From positions 806,001 through 870,000 of the forward strand of contig NZ_CP028339.1 in the NCBI RefSeq assembly GCF_003030465.1: a stretch of DNA of 64,000 nt, written 5' to 3'. Positions within the stretch are counted from its first letter, which is position 1. Every line of letters begins with the position of its first letter. Under the pieces are notes generated by a model. That model saw only the letters and a program-made list of their open reading frames with translations, was not told where the DNA came from and did no database searches. The position numbers and the translations under genes are program-made. This document shows positions 53,166 to 62,099 of this stretch, piece after piece. This stretch comes from Thauera aromatica K172. GTDB taxonomy: Bacteria; Pseudomonadota; Gammaproteobacteria; Burkholderiales; Rhodocyclaceae.

Positions 53166-53603
53166 ATGAGCAAGGTTCTCGTCATCAACGGCCCCAATCT
53201 CAACCTGCTCGGCAGCCGCGAGCCCGGGATCTACGGTGCCACCACGCTCGCCGACGTCGAGTCCGGCCTGCGCGCGCAGGGCGGGACGCTCGGCGTCGAG
53301 GTGCTGTGCTTCCAGAGCAACCATGAGGGCGCGATCGTCGACCGCATCCACGCCGCGCGCGATGAGGATGTGGCCTGGATCCTGATCAACCCGGGCGCCT
53401 ACACCCACACCAGCGTGGCGATCCGCGACGCGCTCGCCGGAGTGGCGATCCCCTTCGTCGAGGTGCACATCTCCAACGTGCACAAGCGCGAGCCATTCCG
53501 TCACCACTCCTACCTGTCGGACGTGGCCGAGGCCGTGATGGCTGGCTTCGGCACCGCGGGCTACGGCTTGGCGCTGCAGTACATCGCCGGCAGGCTGGGC
53601 TGA
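53166..53603 (+). CDS. aroQ: Type II 3-dehydroquinate dehydratase
   Basis: A 145-residue dodecameric type II dehydroquinase that forms 3-dehydroshikimate. The catalytic Tyr23 is in [16 protein letters not shown], the substrate Asn in [17 protein letters not shown], the catalytic His in [17 protein letters not shown], and the lid Arg is in the REP segment near residue 18. The length is standard. Together with aroK and aroB it gives three shikimate steps in the window, in two separate loci. Confidence 0.95.
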   Translation: MSKVLVINGPNLNLLGSREPGIYGATTLADVESGLRAQGGTLGVEVLCFQSNHEGAIVDRIHAARDEDVAWILINPGAYTHTSVAIRDALAGVAIPFVEVHISNVHKREPFRHHSYLSDVAEAVMAGFGTAGYGLALQYIAGRLG

Positions 53604-53614
53604 GCAGGGCGCTT

Positions 53615-55118
53615 TCAGGGGGCGGTAACCGCCGGCCGCGGCTGCTGCACCATCGCGCTGCCGCCGCCGTGGCGTAGGGGTTCGCTGACCGCGGTGACCG
53701 TGCCATCGGCGTTGAAGCGGATGCCGTTGGCGGCACCGATCTGGTCGGTTTCGCGCCACGTGTGGCCTTTGGCTTCGAGCGCCCTCGCTTGTGCGCTGCC
53801 GGGGAAGTTCAGCAGGGTCTCGACCAGGGTGGTGTCGCTGTTGCGTTGGCTCATGCGCGGGGCGGCGAGCGCGTCCGCCAGGCTCATGCCGAGGTCGATG
53901 TGATTGACGACGGTCTGCAGCGCGGTGGTGATGATGGTGGCGCCGCCCGGCGAGCCGATCGTGAATGCGGGCGCACCGTCCTTGAGCACGATGGTCGGGC
54001 TCATGCTCGAGCGCGGGCGCTTGTAGACTTCGGGCAGGTTGGGGTGCGGACCCTTGAAGTCGAAATCGGTGAGCTCGTTGTTGAGCAGGAAGCCGCGCCC
54101 CGGCACGACGATGCCGCTGCCGCCCCAGTCCTCGATGGTGAAGGTGTAGGCGACGACGTTGCCTTCGCGGTCGGACACCGCGAGGTGGGTGGTGTGCATC
54201 GACTCCTGCGTGAGCGGCCTCGGTTGCGGGCGTAGCGGCACCGAGCGGTCGTCCTCGAAGGTGTAGGGATCGCCCGCCTCGACCTTGCCCGCCGCGGCGG
54301 TGGCGCCGATGCGCTGCGCGCGCTGGCGGGCGTAGGCCTTGGACAGCAGACCGTCCTTGGGCACATCGACGAATTCCTCGTCGGCGAGGTAGGCGTTGCG
54401 GTCGGCGAAGGCCAGGCGCGAGGCTTCGAGGTAGAGGTGCTCGATCTCGGCGCGCGGCCGGCCGGCGAGCTCGAAGCTCTCGAGCAGGTTGAGCGCCTGG
54501 GCGATCGCGATCCCTCCGCTCGACGGGGCGGGCATGCCGTAGATCTCGTAGCCGCGGTAGGTCGAGCGGATCGGCTGGCGGATGCGCGCTTCGTAGTCCT
54601 TGAGGTCGGCCATCGTGAGGCTGCCGGCAATCACGTTGGCGCCGGGATTGAGCGGCGGATGCTGCACCGCGGCGACCATGCTCGCCGCGATCGGGCCCTC
54701 GTAAAAGGCCTTCACGCCGCCGCGCGCGAGGTCGCGATAGGTTCGTGCCAGATCCGGGTTGCGGAAATGCGTGCCCGGCGGCAGCGCCTTGCCGTCCCGT
54801 AGGTAGAGCGCGGATGCGGTGGAAAAACGTGCGAACTTGGCTTCGTTGGCGGCGTTGATGCGGTGGAAATTTGGGCTGACGGTGAAGCCTTCCTCGGCGA
54901 CCCGGATGGCCGGCGCCAGCACCTCGTCCAGGCCCATCGTGCCGTAGCGCGCGAGCGCCTCGTGCCAGCCGCGCACGGTGCCGGGCACGCCGACCGCGAG
55001 GCCGCTGGCTACGGCGGCCTTCCATCCCATCTCGCTGCCGTCGGCGTTCAGGAACATGTCCGGATGGACGCTCGCCGGGGCCGCCTCGCGGTGGTCGATG
55101 GCGATCACGCGCTTGTCC
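53615..55118 (-). pseudogene. ggt: Gamma-glutamyltranspeptidase, C-terminal part (gene split by IS)
   Basis: This is the larger piece, about 500 codons, of a gamma-glutamyltranspeptidase that cleaves glutathione in the periplasm. It contains the autoprocessing site and nucleophilic Thr in MHTTHLAVSDREGNVVAYTF and the downstream FLLNNELTDFDF and MSPTIVLKDGAPAFTIGSPG motifs of the small subunit. Its N-terminal 85 codons are at 56511-56767 beyond an insertion sequence. Joining the parts across the duplicated CTAG restores one continuous frame of about 586 codons (reading ...LIYAARDKRVIAID...), a normal length. A GTG at 55108 could in principle start a truncated protein, but it would lack the signal peptide and part of the large subunit. 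Confidence 0.9.
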
Positions 55119-55122
55119 CTAG
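55119..55122. repeat. CTAG target duplication, left copy
   Basis: CTAG directly adjoins the left end of the IS element and is repeated at 56511-56514. One copy must be removed to restore the ggt reading frame, which shows that it is the target-site duplication. Confidence 0.85.
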
Positions 55123-56510
55123 CAGGGTGTTGAAAATCTCACCGTCACCTTCGGTTTCCAGTCGCCCCGGAAAAAATCGACGCGGAAAAGATCCGTTCCA
55201 AGCCGCCCTGATGACGATTCCAGCCGCTTTTCCCGCCGATTGTGCAACCGCAATTCAGCAGCGCTCCCGTCGCTGCAAAGCCAACGTATTCAACAATCCA
55301 ATGCCGCAATACGAATGGCGCGCTTGCGCCATCGGATTACGGCGCCAGCAAATTACCCAGCCGCGTCAGGTTGTAGGCGGCAAAATTGAGCAGCGCATGC
55401 GCGCGAATCGTTTCCAGCCCGCGTGCCATCAGACGGCGCAGCGTGCCGATGTCCTTCACCCAGCCGAACGCCTCTTCGATCATCTTTCGACGACGCAGGC
55501 TGACCGCATAGCCCTCCGTGGCCTTGAGCGCCACGGGGACGGCACTACCCTTGGTTTTGGCGGCAACGTGCGCCAGCACGCCCAGCGGCTCAAGCGCAGC
55601 GATGAACTCGGCGGTGTCGTACCCCCGGTCGGCGGCCAGCGTCGGTTCGCGCGTCGCATCGGCCGGCTTCACGGTGCGCTTGACCATCACCAGCGCGGCC
55701 TCGCGCTCGGCGGTGCCCGTGGCCTGCGTGGTATGCACATCGACGATCAGCCCATTGCGGTTCTCCGCCAGCGCATGAGTCGTGAAGCTCAGGTAGGCAC
55801 CTGCGCCGCCTTTGCTGGCCAGCAAGGCCTGCGGGTCGGTGCGCGAGACGTGCGTCTTGTTCGAGCGTTTCTGCCCTCGGAAGTCCACCTCGGGGTTGCG
55901 CCCCTGGTCCGGCCCCGGTGGTTCGTCCGAGCCGTCGCGCGCCATCAGGCTCTTGTGCGAGGCCCACGCCCGCAGCAGCGAACCGTCGACACTGAAATGC
56001 TCGTCCGAGACCAGATCTGCCCACTCGGCAATCGCCACCACGCCGCCGAAGAATTCGCGCATCACGCTCTCTTTGAGCAGCCGTTCGCGATTGGCGCTGA
56101 ACGTCGAGTGATCCCATACCGCCTCGTCCAGCGTCAGGCCGACGAACCAACGGAACATCATGTTGAAGTCGATATGCTCGACCAGTGCGCGCTCCGAGCG
56201 AATCGAAAACAGGCATTGCAACAACGACGCGCGCAGCAAGCGTTCCGGCGCAATCGAGGGGCGCCCGCCCTCGGCATAGAGCGCATCGAAATGCGGCGAC
56301 ATCGTGCGCAAAACCATATCGGCCAGCGTCTTGATCCGGCGCAACGGATGATCGGGGGCAATTCGATCTTCGATATTGACGTAGCTGAACAGGGCGTTCT
56401 GTTTGTGGTCGATGCCGCGCATGGGAATAATTGCTGTAGAAATGCAGACGTAATTATATCAGCCGTAGAGCCCGCGCAGATGCTGGAAAGTGCATTAAAT
56501 CAACACCCTG
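55123..56510 (-). mobile_element. IS5-type insertion sequence, 1388 bp
   Basis: The ends are perfect 11-bp inverted repeats, CAGGGTGTTGA at 55123-55133 and its complement at 56500-56510, flanked by a 4-bp CTAG duplication. The single gene inside encodes an intact 361-residue DDE transposase. The element interrupts ggt in the same orientation. The outer repeats and CTAG target fit the IS5/IS1182-like group; the exact ISfinder subgroup needs a database search. The intact ends suggest a recent insertion. Confidence 0.9.
55337..56422 (-). CDS. IS5-type DDE transposase
   Basis: A 361-residue transposase. The N-terminal DUF772-type domain has LRRIKTLADMVLRTMSPHFD and FVGLTLDEAVWDHSTFSANR. The DDE catalytic domain has the first Asp in DEHFSVDGSLLRAW, the second in ADRGYDTAEFIAAL, and the Glu in RRKMIEEAFGWVKDIG. 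No frameshift or internal stop is seen, so it should be active. It is the only gene of the element and reads in the same direction as the interrupted ggt. Confidence 0.92.
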   Translation of the reverse strand: MRGIDHKQNALFSYVNIEDRIAPDHPLRRIKTLADMVLRTMSPHFDALYAEGGRPSIAPERLLRASLLQCLFSIRSERALVEHIDFNMMFRWFVGLTLDEAVWDHSTFSANRERLLKESVMREFFGGVVAIAEWADLVSDEHFSVDGSLLRAWASHKSLMARDGSDEPPGPDQGRNPEVDFRGQKRSNKTHVSRTDPQALLASKGGAGAYLSFTTHALAENRNGLIVDVHTTQATGTAEREAALVMVKRTVKPADATREPTLAADRGYDTAEFIAALEPLGVLAHVAAKTKGSAVPVALKATEGYAVSLRRRKMIEEAFGWVKDIGTLRRLMARGLETIRAHALLNFAAYNLTRLGNLLAP

Positions 56511-56767
56511 CTAGCGGCATAAATCAGCATGAAGCCGCCGCCGCCGATGCCGCAGCTGAAGGGATCGGTGACGCCAAGCGTGGCCGCCGCGGCGACTGCG
56601 GCATCGACCGCATTGCCGCCGGCGTCGAGGATCTCGATCGCAGCCCGGCTGGCTTCGTCGGAAACGGTGGCGACGGCGCCGCCGCGGCCGGTGGCGAGCG
56701 GCTGCTTCGCCAGGGCGCCGAAGGCGGCCATCATGACCGCAGCGGCGAGGAGAATCTGTCTTTTCAC
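56511..56767 (-). pseudogene. ggt: Gamma-glutamyltranspeptidase, N-terminal part (gene split by IS)
   Basis: The first 85 codons of ggt: a signal peptide (MKRQILLAAAVMMAAFGALA) and the start of the large subunit (ATVSDEASRAAIEILDAGGN, then GIGGGGFMLIYAA). The frame then enters the insertion sequence and stops after five further codons. The rest of the gene lies at 53615-55118. The first four bases (56511-56514) are the right copy of the CTAG duplication. The protein is almost certainly non-functional. Confidence 0.9.
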
Positions 56768-56872
56768 GGTGCACTCCGTCGTCCCGGGGAGGATGACGGT
56801 AGCACCGGGCAGAGGCCGCGCCCAAGGCGGGAATACCCGGCCTGTTTGGCGCAGGAGCGTCGCGGCAGTGCG

Positions 56873-58066
56873 TTACAGCCCGAGGGTTTCGGCGGTATAC
56901 CGCGCGATCATGCGCTCCTCGTCGGTCGGCACCACGGCCACCGCGACGCGGCTGCCTGCAGTGTCGAGGCGGCGGGCGTGGCCGGCGGGGGTGGTGTTGG
57001 CGGCGGGGTCGATCGCGATGCCGAGCCAGGCCGACCACGCGGCGACTTTCTCGCGCACCGGGGCGGCGTGCTCGCCGATGCCGCCGGTGAACACCAGCGC
57101 GTCCAGCCCGCCGGCGGCGGCGGCGAGCGAGCCGAGTTCGCGCGCGATGCGGTAGCAGAACAGGGCCACCGCTTCCTCCGCCTCGGGGGCGGCCGAGGCG
57201 AGCAGGGTGCGCATGTCCTGGCTGATGCCGGAGACGCCGAGGAGGCCCGACTCCTTGTAGAGCAGCCTGGTCAGGGCCTTCGTGTCCATTCCCTTCTGTT
57301 CCATCAGGTAGAGCATCACGCCGGGGTCGAGGCTGCCGCTGCGGGTGCCCATCATCAGGCCTTCGAGCGCGGTGAAGCCCATCGTCGAGGCGACGCTTTT
57401 GCCATCGCGCAGCGCGCACATCGAGGCGCCGTTGCCGAGGTGGGCGATCACCACCGCGCCCTTGGCGCGCTCGCCGATCACCTCCGGCAACTGGCGCGCG
57501 ACGTAGTCGTAGGACAGGCCGTGAAAACCGTAACGCTTGATGCCTTCGGCCGACAGTCGGCGCGGTAGCGCGAAAGCCTGCGCGAGCGCGGGCTGGGTGC
57601 GGTGGAAGGCGGTGTCGAAACAGCCGACCTGGGGCACGTCCGGCATCAGCGCCGCCACCGCACGCACCGCGCGCAGGTTGTGTGGCTGGTGCAGGGGAGC
57701 GAGCGGGACGAAGGTGTCGAGCGTGCGCAGCACCGCTTCGTCGAGCCGGGTGGGCGCGCTGAAGTGGTCGCCGCCGTGCACGATGCGGTGGCCGGCGGCG
57801 GCGATGTCGAGCGCCGGGTTGTGGCGGACGAGCAGGCCGAAGACGTGTTCGAGCGCGGCGCGGTGTTGTTCGCCCTGGCCGCCGGCGGTGGCGACCGCTT
57901 CGCGGATGCGCTCGCCGGCCGCGGTGTCGAGCGTGACTTCCGGGCTGGCGCCGATGCCGTCGACCTGGCCGCAGACGGCCGGGGCGGGCGCCAGCGTGCG
58001 ATCGAGCGCGTACAGCGCGAACTTCAGGCTCGAGGAGCCGGCGTTGAGGACGAGGACGGCCTTCAT
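56873..58066 (-). CDS. ackA: Acetate kinase
   Basis: A 397-residue acetate/propionate kinase that forms ATP from acetyl phosphate, or the reverse. Signatures are VLVLNAGSSSLKFALY at the N-terminus, GHRIVHGGDHF, CFDTAFHRTQPA, RYGFHGLSYDYV, AHLGNGASMCAL and FTGGIGEHAAPVREKV. The start overlaps the stop of the MaoC-Pta fusion gene by four bases (ATGA), so both are translated together. This links acyl-CoA to substrate-level phosphorylation. Confidence 0.95.
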   Translation of the reverse strand: MKAVLVLNAGSSSLKFALYALDRTLAPAPAVCGQVDGIGASPEVTLDTAAGERIREAVATAGGQGEQHRAALEHVFGLLVRHNPALDIAAAGHRIVHGGDHFSAPTRLDEAVLRTLDTFVPLAPLHQPHNLRAVRAVAALMPDVPQVGCFDTAFHRTQPALAQAFALPRRLSAEGIKRYGFHGLSYDYVARQLPEVIGERAKGAVVIAHLGNGASMCALRDGKSVASTMGFTALEGLMMGTRSGSLDPGVMLYLMEQKGMDTKALTRLLYKESGLLGVSGISQDMRTLLASAAPEAEEAVALFCYRIARELGSLAAAAGGLDALVFTGGIGEHAAPVREKVAAWSAWLGIAIDPAANTTPAGHARRLDTAGSRVAVAVVPTDEERMIARYTAETLGL

Positions 58067-59466
58067 GCCTTGAGCGCCTCGCGCTTCCTGTGCGCCATCA
58101 GCTGCACCACGGCGCAGGAGGCGGTGCGCGTCTCCGCGGTGTCGGCGCGGCTGGTGAGCACGATCGGCACGCGCGCGCCCAGCACCACCCCGGCCATCAG
58201 CGCGTTGGCGAGGTATTCGAGCTGCTTGGCGACCATGTTGCCGGATTCGAGATCGGGCACCACCAGGATGTCGGCCTGGCCGGCGACCGCCGAGCGGATG
58301 CCCTTGGTCTTGGCCGCGACGAGCGAGACGGCGTTGTCGAAGGCGAGCGGGCCGTCGAGCAGCCCGCCCCGGATCTGGCCGCGGTCGGCCATCTTGCACA
58401 GCGCGGCGGCGTCGATGGTGGAGCGGATCTTGGGGGTGACGGTCTCGACTGCCGACAGGATCGCGACCTTGGGGTCGGGCAGGCCGAGGACGTGGGCGAG
58501 GTCGATCGCATTCTGGATGATGTCGACCTTGTCCATCAGGGTCGGCTCGATGATGATCGCGGCGTCGGTGATCATCAGCGGATGGGGGTAGCTCGGCACG
58601 TCGGCGAGAAAGACGTGGCTGATGCGACGCCCGGTGCGCAGGTGGCGGATGACCTCGCTCATCATCTCGTCGGTGTGCAGCGAGCCTTTCATCAGCGCTT
58701 CGGCGCCGCCGTCGCGGCACAGCGCCACCGCGGCTTCGGCCGAGGCGTGGCTGTGTTCGGTGTCGACGATGCGCAGTCCGGCAAGGTCGATGCCATGCTC
58801 TTCGGCGACACCGCGGATGCGCGCTTCGGGGCCGACCAGGATCGGCTCGACCAGCCCGGCGCGGGCGGCCTGCACCGGGCCGAGCAGGGACTCGCGGTCG
58901 CAGGGGTGGGCGACCGCGATCGGGATCGGCGTCAGCCCGGACGAGATCGACAGCAGGTGGCGGTAGCGCAGCTCGCGGTCGGAGATCGTGACCTCGGGGA
59001 GCACGACGCGGGGGCGGCTGACCTTCTCGGTCGGCGCCAGCACTTCGGCGACACCGTCGATGACTTTCAGCCCGTCCTGGTTCAGCGCCAGGCAGTCGAA
59101 GCGGATGTGGTGGTCGTGCTCGAACTTTTCGCGGCAGGTGACGGTGATCGTGAGCGTGTCGCCGATCGTGATCGGGCGCCAGAAGTGCAGCCCCTGCGAC
59201 ACATACACCGTGCCGGGGCCGGGGAATTCGGTGCCGAGGATGGTGGAGATCAGCGTGCTGCCCCACATGCTGTGGCCGACCACTTCGCGGAACTGGCCGG
59301 AGCGGGCGTATTCGAGATCGACGTGGGTGGGGTTGACGTCGCCCGACATCGCCGCGAACAGGTGGATGTCTTCGGGGCGCAGGGTGCGCACGAGCTGGGC
59401 GAAGTCGCCGACCTGGATCTCGTCGAAAGTGCGGTTCTGGATGAGCGGCGGAGCGGCATGTTCCAT
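58063..59466 (-). CDS. MaoC hydratase-phosphate acyltransferase fusion
   Basis: A 467-residue bifunctional protein. Residues about 10-150 form a MaoC-like hotdog hydratase domain (SGDVNPTHVDLEYARSG with the catalytic Asp-His pair, then VGHSMWGSTLISTILGTEFP). Residues about 165-460 form a phosphotransacetylase/phosphotransbutyrylase domain (PTLMDKVDIIQNAIDLAHVL, then LDGPLAFDNAVSLVAAKTKG). It could hydrate enoyl-CoA and exchange the CoA of acyl-CoA for phosphate. It shares an ATGA overlap with ackA. ATG 59466 has a GAAGAG ribosome binding site. Substrate chain length is unknown. Confidence 0.9.
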   Translation of the reverse strand: MEHAAPPLIQNRTFDEIQVGDFAQLVRTLRPEDIHLFAAMSGDVNPTHVDLEYARSGQFREVVGHSMWGSTLISTILGTEFPGPGTVYVSQGLHFWRPITIGDTLTITVTCREKFEHDHHIRFDCLALNQDGLKVIDGVAEVLAPTEKVSRPRVVLPEVTISDRELRYRHLLSISSGLTPIPIAVAHPCDRESLLGPVQAARAGLVEPILVGPEARIRGVAEEHGIDLAGLRIVDTEHSHASAEAAVALCRDGGAEALMKGSLHTDEMMSEVIRHLRTGRRISHVFLADVPSYPHPLMITDAAIIIEPTLMDKVDIIQNAIDLAHVLGLPDPKVAILSAVETVTPKIRSTIDAAALCKMADRGQIRGGLLDGPLAFDNAVSLVAAKTKGIRSAVAGQADILVVPDLESGNMVAKQLEYLANALMAGVVLGARVPIVLTSRADTAETRTASCAVVQLMAHRKREALKA

Positions 59467-59537
59467 TGCGGGTCTCTTCGTGATGTGCGGTTGCAGCATG
59501 CGATTCTAGACGTTGCCGGGGAGGGCGTATCCACCCT

Positions 59538-60044
59538 TCAGGCGCAGCGGATGAAACCTTCCTGCTGCGGCCGGGCCCGGGGACGGATCCCCTGGCGGAG
59601 CGCTTCGAGCATGTGGCGCAGCGCCGTTGCGTCTTCCTCGCCGAAGCCGCGCTTGAAATCGGTCAGCACCAGCCGGGAACGCGTCGGCCAGTTGCCGGGG
59701 GCATCGTCGATCGCGCACCAGGCCGTCGTCGCGGCATCGAGCTGACGGTGGGAAAGCCAGAGCATCGCTTCGCGCTCGCGCAATCCGTACAGCTCCGCCT
59801 CCTGGTGGGCGAACAGCTGTGGCGTGGTGTCGAGCACGCGCGGGCGGATGTCGGGTGAAAAGCGGCCGCTCAGGCGGGGGAGCGAATACAGCATGCGCCA
59901 ATCCGAAGAGATCACGATATGCGCTTCGTCATAGTCGCGCAGGATGCCTTCGATGAGCGGCAGGCTGCGAAAATCCTCGACTCCGCCCAGGGGATGCGTG
60001 ACGCCGTCGAAGTCCATGAAAATGTAGGTTTTCTGTGCCGTCAT
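59538..60044 (-). CDS. HAD-superfamily protein (HAD_SAK_2-like)
   Basis: A 168-residue HAD-fold protein. Motif I is IFMDFDGVTHPLGGVEDF with the nucleophile Asp and second Asp, the motif II Ser is in HIVISSDWRMLYSLPR, and the acidic residues of motif IV are in WCAIDDAPGNWP. The layout and short length match the HAD_SAK_2 group first described in RNA-repair proteins but also found in many stand-alone bacterial proteins of unknown role. It is divergent from fabI across 181 bases. The substrate is unknown. Confidence 0.78.
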   Translation of the reverse strand: MTAQKTYIFMDFDGVTHPLGGVEDFRSLPLIEGILRDYDEAHIVISSDWRMLYSLPRLSGRFSPDIRPRVLDTTPQLFAHQEAELYGLREREAMLWLSHRQLDAATTAWCAIDDAPGNWPTRSRLVLTDFKRGFGEEDATALRHMLEALRQGIRPRARPQQEGFIRCA

Positions 60045-60089
60045 GGTCGGGGTTCAAGAGGCGGGCGGTGGGCCGGGGAAATCTGGATG

Positions 60090-60122
60090 TTGCAGTGCGC
60101 AATATACTTGAATCATACTGCA
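60090..60122 (+). promoter_or_regulatory. fabI promoter candidate with inverted repeat
   Basis: TTGCAG (60090-60095) and CATACT (60114-60119) are spaced by 18 bases. The inverted repeat TGCAGT (60091-60096) with ACTGCA (60117-60122) overlaps both elements, so a repressor or activator could sit on the promoter. The region is AT-rich in contrast to its surroundings. Confidence 0.4.
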
Positions 60123-60225
60123 TTGTGGATTTCGGTATTCACTTCATATGCGGCGGAGGGGGCCCGGCGGGCTTGTGTCCGGGCATGCCGCATTTTCAGC
60201 GCTTGATTCCGCAGGAGAGTAATCC

Positions 60226-61005
60226 GTGCAACCCATTGTTGATCTTCAGGGCAAGGTCGGCCTGATCACCGGTATCGCAAACGAGAAATCCATCTCCACG
60301 GGGGTGGCGGAAGCCTGTGCCCAAGCCGGGGCGCGACTGGTGATCACCTACCAGAACGAGCGCACCCGCGCCTTCATCGAGCCGGTGGTCCATCGCCTGG
60401 GGGTTGAGGATGTCTACCTGCTCGATGCGACCCGGCCGGATACCCAGCAGGAGGTGTTCGAGCGCATCCGTGCGCGCTTCGGCAAGCTCGATTTCGCCGT
60501 GCACAGCATGGCCTTTGCCAAGCGCGACGACCTGCACGGCCGGGTCGTCGATACCTCGGCCGACGGTTTTGCACTGGCCATGGATGTGTCCACCCATTCC
60601 TTCATCCGCCTGGCGCGCATGTGCGAGCCGCTGATGGAACTGGCCGGTGGCGGATCGCTGGTGACGATGACCTATCTGGGCAGTGAAAAGGTCATTCCGA
60701 ACTACGGCATGATGGGGCTGTGCAAGGCCGCGCTGGAAGCCGCGACGCGCTACCTGGCGGCAGAGCTCGGTCCGCGCAACATCCGCGTCAACGCGGTGTC
60801 GCCGGGGCCGCTGATGACGCGCGCCGCCTCGGGCATCGCCGGTTTCGACGGCCTCATGGCGGCGGCGGTGGACCGTGCGCCCATGCACAGGCTGGTCACG
60901 CCGGAAGACATCGGTGCGCTGACCGCCTTCCTCGTCTCTGATGCAGGGCGGCTGGTGACGGGGGGCGTGCACTTCCTCGATGCCGGCTACAACATCATGG
61001 CTTGA
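60226..61005 (+). CDS. fabI: Enoyl-[ACP] reductase (NADH), FabI-type
   Basis: A 259-residue SDR-fold enzyme that reduces enoyl-ACP in the last step of fatty-acid elongation. The FabI form of the cofactor motif is GLITGIANEKSISTGVA (about residue 12), and the active-site Tyr-x6-Tyr-x-x-Met-Lys region is TYLGSEKVIPNYGMMGLCKA. The start is GTG 60226, with a CAGGAGAGT ribosome binding site. The kinase-like gene starts 8 bases after its stop. Confidence 0.93.
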   Translation: MQPIVDLQGKVGLITGIANEKSISTGVAEACAQAGARLVITYQNERTRAFIEPVVHRLGVEDVYLLDATRPDTQQEVFERIRARFGKLDFAVHSMAFAKRDDLHGRVVDTSADGFALAMDVSTHSFIRLARMCEPLMELAGGGSLVTMTYLGSEKVIPNYGMMGLCKAALEAATRYLAAELGPRNIRVNAVSPGPLMTRAASGIAGFDGLMAAAVDRAPMHRLVTPEDIGALTAFLVSDAGRLVTGGVHFLDAGYNIMA

Positions 61006-61013
61006 GCACGGTC

Positions 61014-61610
61014 ATGGACGCTTTCGAAGAAGCCGGCCCCGGGGCCCTGGTACGGGGCATCGTGCTGCCCGATCCGGTTCCCTCCCACCCGCTGCTCGAG
61101 GGCAAGGCCGAGATCGGGCGGGGCGAATACAGCATCGTCTTCGACAAGGGAGATGGCGAACGGGTCTACAAGGTGGTGAGTTCGCCGGCCGATTATTTCC
61201 TGCTGACCGCCGACGACCGTCCGCAGGGACGGCATTTCCCGATCGTTCATGTCGATCATGGGGTCATCGGGCGGGCGCAGTCGGGCTACCTGTTCCACCT
61301 GCTCGAGATGGAAAAGCTGTATCCGCTGGCCCCGCAGTCCTCCTCCGCGGCACTGGCCTTGCGCCTGGCGGCGCTTTACTGGGAAGCCTGCCGGCAATGG
61401 AGCCGGCTGGGGGCGGACATGGGCCGCATTGCCCTGCACCAGATCGCCACCGGGCCGACCGAGTTCCAGGGGTCGATGCACGAGGCCTTGCGTGCGCTGG
61501 ACGAGTTCGTCGAGGGCTATCAGGTGCTGCCCGACCTGTTGCATGCGGACAACCTGATGATGCGCAAGGACGGCACGCTGGTGTTTTCCGATCCGGTGTT
61601 CATCGCCTGA
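61014..61610 (+). CDS. Protein-kinase-like small protein
   Basis: A 198-residue protein of a fold I recognise only by motifs. IGRGEYSIVFDKGDGERVYK (residues 34-53) looks like a glycine-rich loop with an ATP-binding Lys, and LLHADNLMMRKDGTLVFSDP (175-194) looks like the catalytic HxDN loop followed by the DP that replaces DFG. The middle is helical. Length is short for a full kinase, so it is a minimal or atypical kinase or a pseudokinase. It is 8 bases from fabI and co-directional; the target is unknown. Confidence 0.6.
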   Translation: MDAFEEAGPGALVRGIVLPDPVPSHPLLEGKAEIGRGEYSIVFDKGDGERVYKVVSSPADYFLLTADDRPQGRHFPIVHVDHGVIGRAQSGYLFHLLEMEKLYPLAPQSSSAALALRLAALYWEACRQWSRLGADMGRIALHQIATGPTEFQGSMHEALRALDEFVEGYQVLPDLLHADNLMMRKDGTLVFSDPVFIA

Positions 61611-61649
61611 CCCGCCCGTCACCCCGCAAGCAGGGCGGCGGGCGGGGGG

Positions 61650-62099
61650 TCAGTCGTGGGCCGGAACCATCAGCTCGGCCTCGCCTTCGAGCACCACCCT
61701 CTCGTCGACTGTGCATACGGTGTCGAAACTCGCGCGCCGACGTTGCGGATTCAGCGCGGTGAGGGTGACGCGTGCGATCACGGTGTCGCCGGGGCGCACC
61801 GGCGCCTTGAAGCGCAGGGACTGCGACAGATAGATGCTGCCGGGGCCGGGCAGGCGGGTGCCGAACACGGTGGACAGGTAGCTTGCCGACAGCATGCCGT
61901 GGGCGATGCGCCCTTCGAAGATCGAGGCCGCGGCCAGGTCCTGGTTGAGGTGCATCGGATTGGTATCGCCGGACACGCCGGCGAACATCAGGATGTCGGC
62001 GTCGGTGATGGTGCGCGCCAGCGCTGCCGTCATCCCCACTTCGAGATCCTCGAAGCGGTAACCGTAGAATTCGTGGAAATTCCTGCTCACATCAGTCAT
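61650..62099 (-). CDS. PhaJ-like MaoC enoyl-CoA hydratase
   Basis: A 149-residue MaoC/hotdog hydratase that could make (R)-3-hydroxyacyl-CoA from enoyl-CoA. The active-site motif FAGVSGDTNPMHLNQDLAAA carries the catalytic Asp and His, followed by RIAHGMLSASYLSTVFGTRL. ATG 62099 has a GAGGTGG ribosome binding site. The domain is closely similar to the MaoC half of the Pta fusion at 58063-59466, suggesting a common ancestor. A link to polyhydroxyalkanoate synthesis is plausible but no pha genes are visible. Confidence 0.9.
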   Translation of the reverse strand: MTDVSRNFHEFYGYRFEDLEVGMTAALARTITDADILMFAGVSGDTNPMHLNQDLAAASIFEGRIAHGMLSASYLSTVFGTRLPGPGSIYLSQSLRFKAPVRPGDTVIARVTLTALNPQRRRASFDTVCTVDERVVLEGEAELMVPAHD

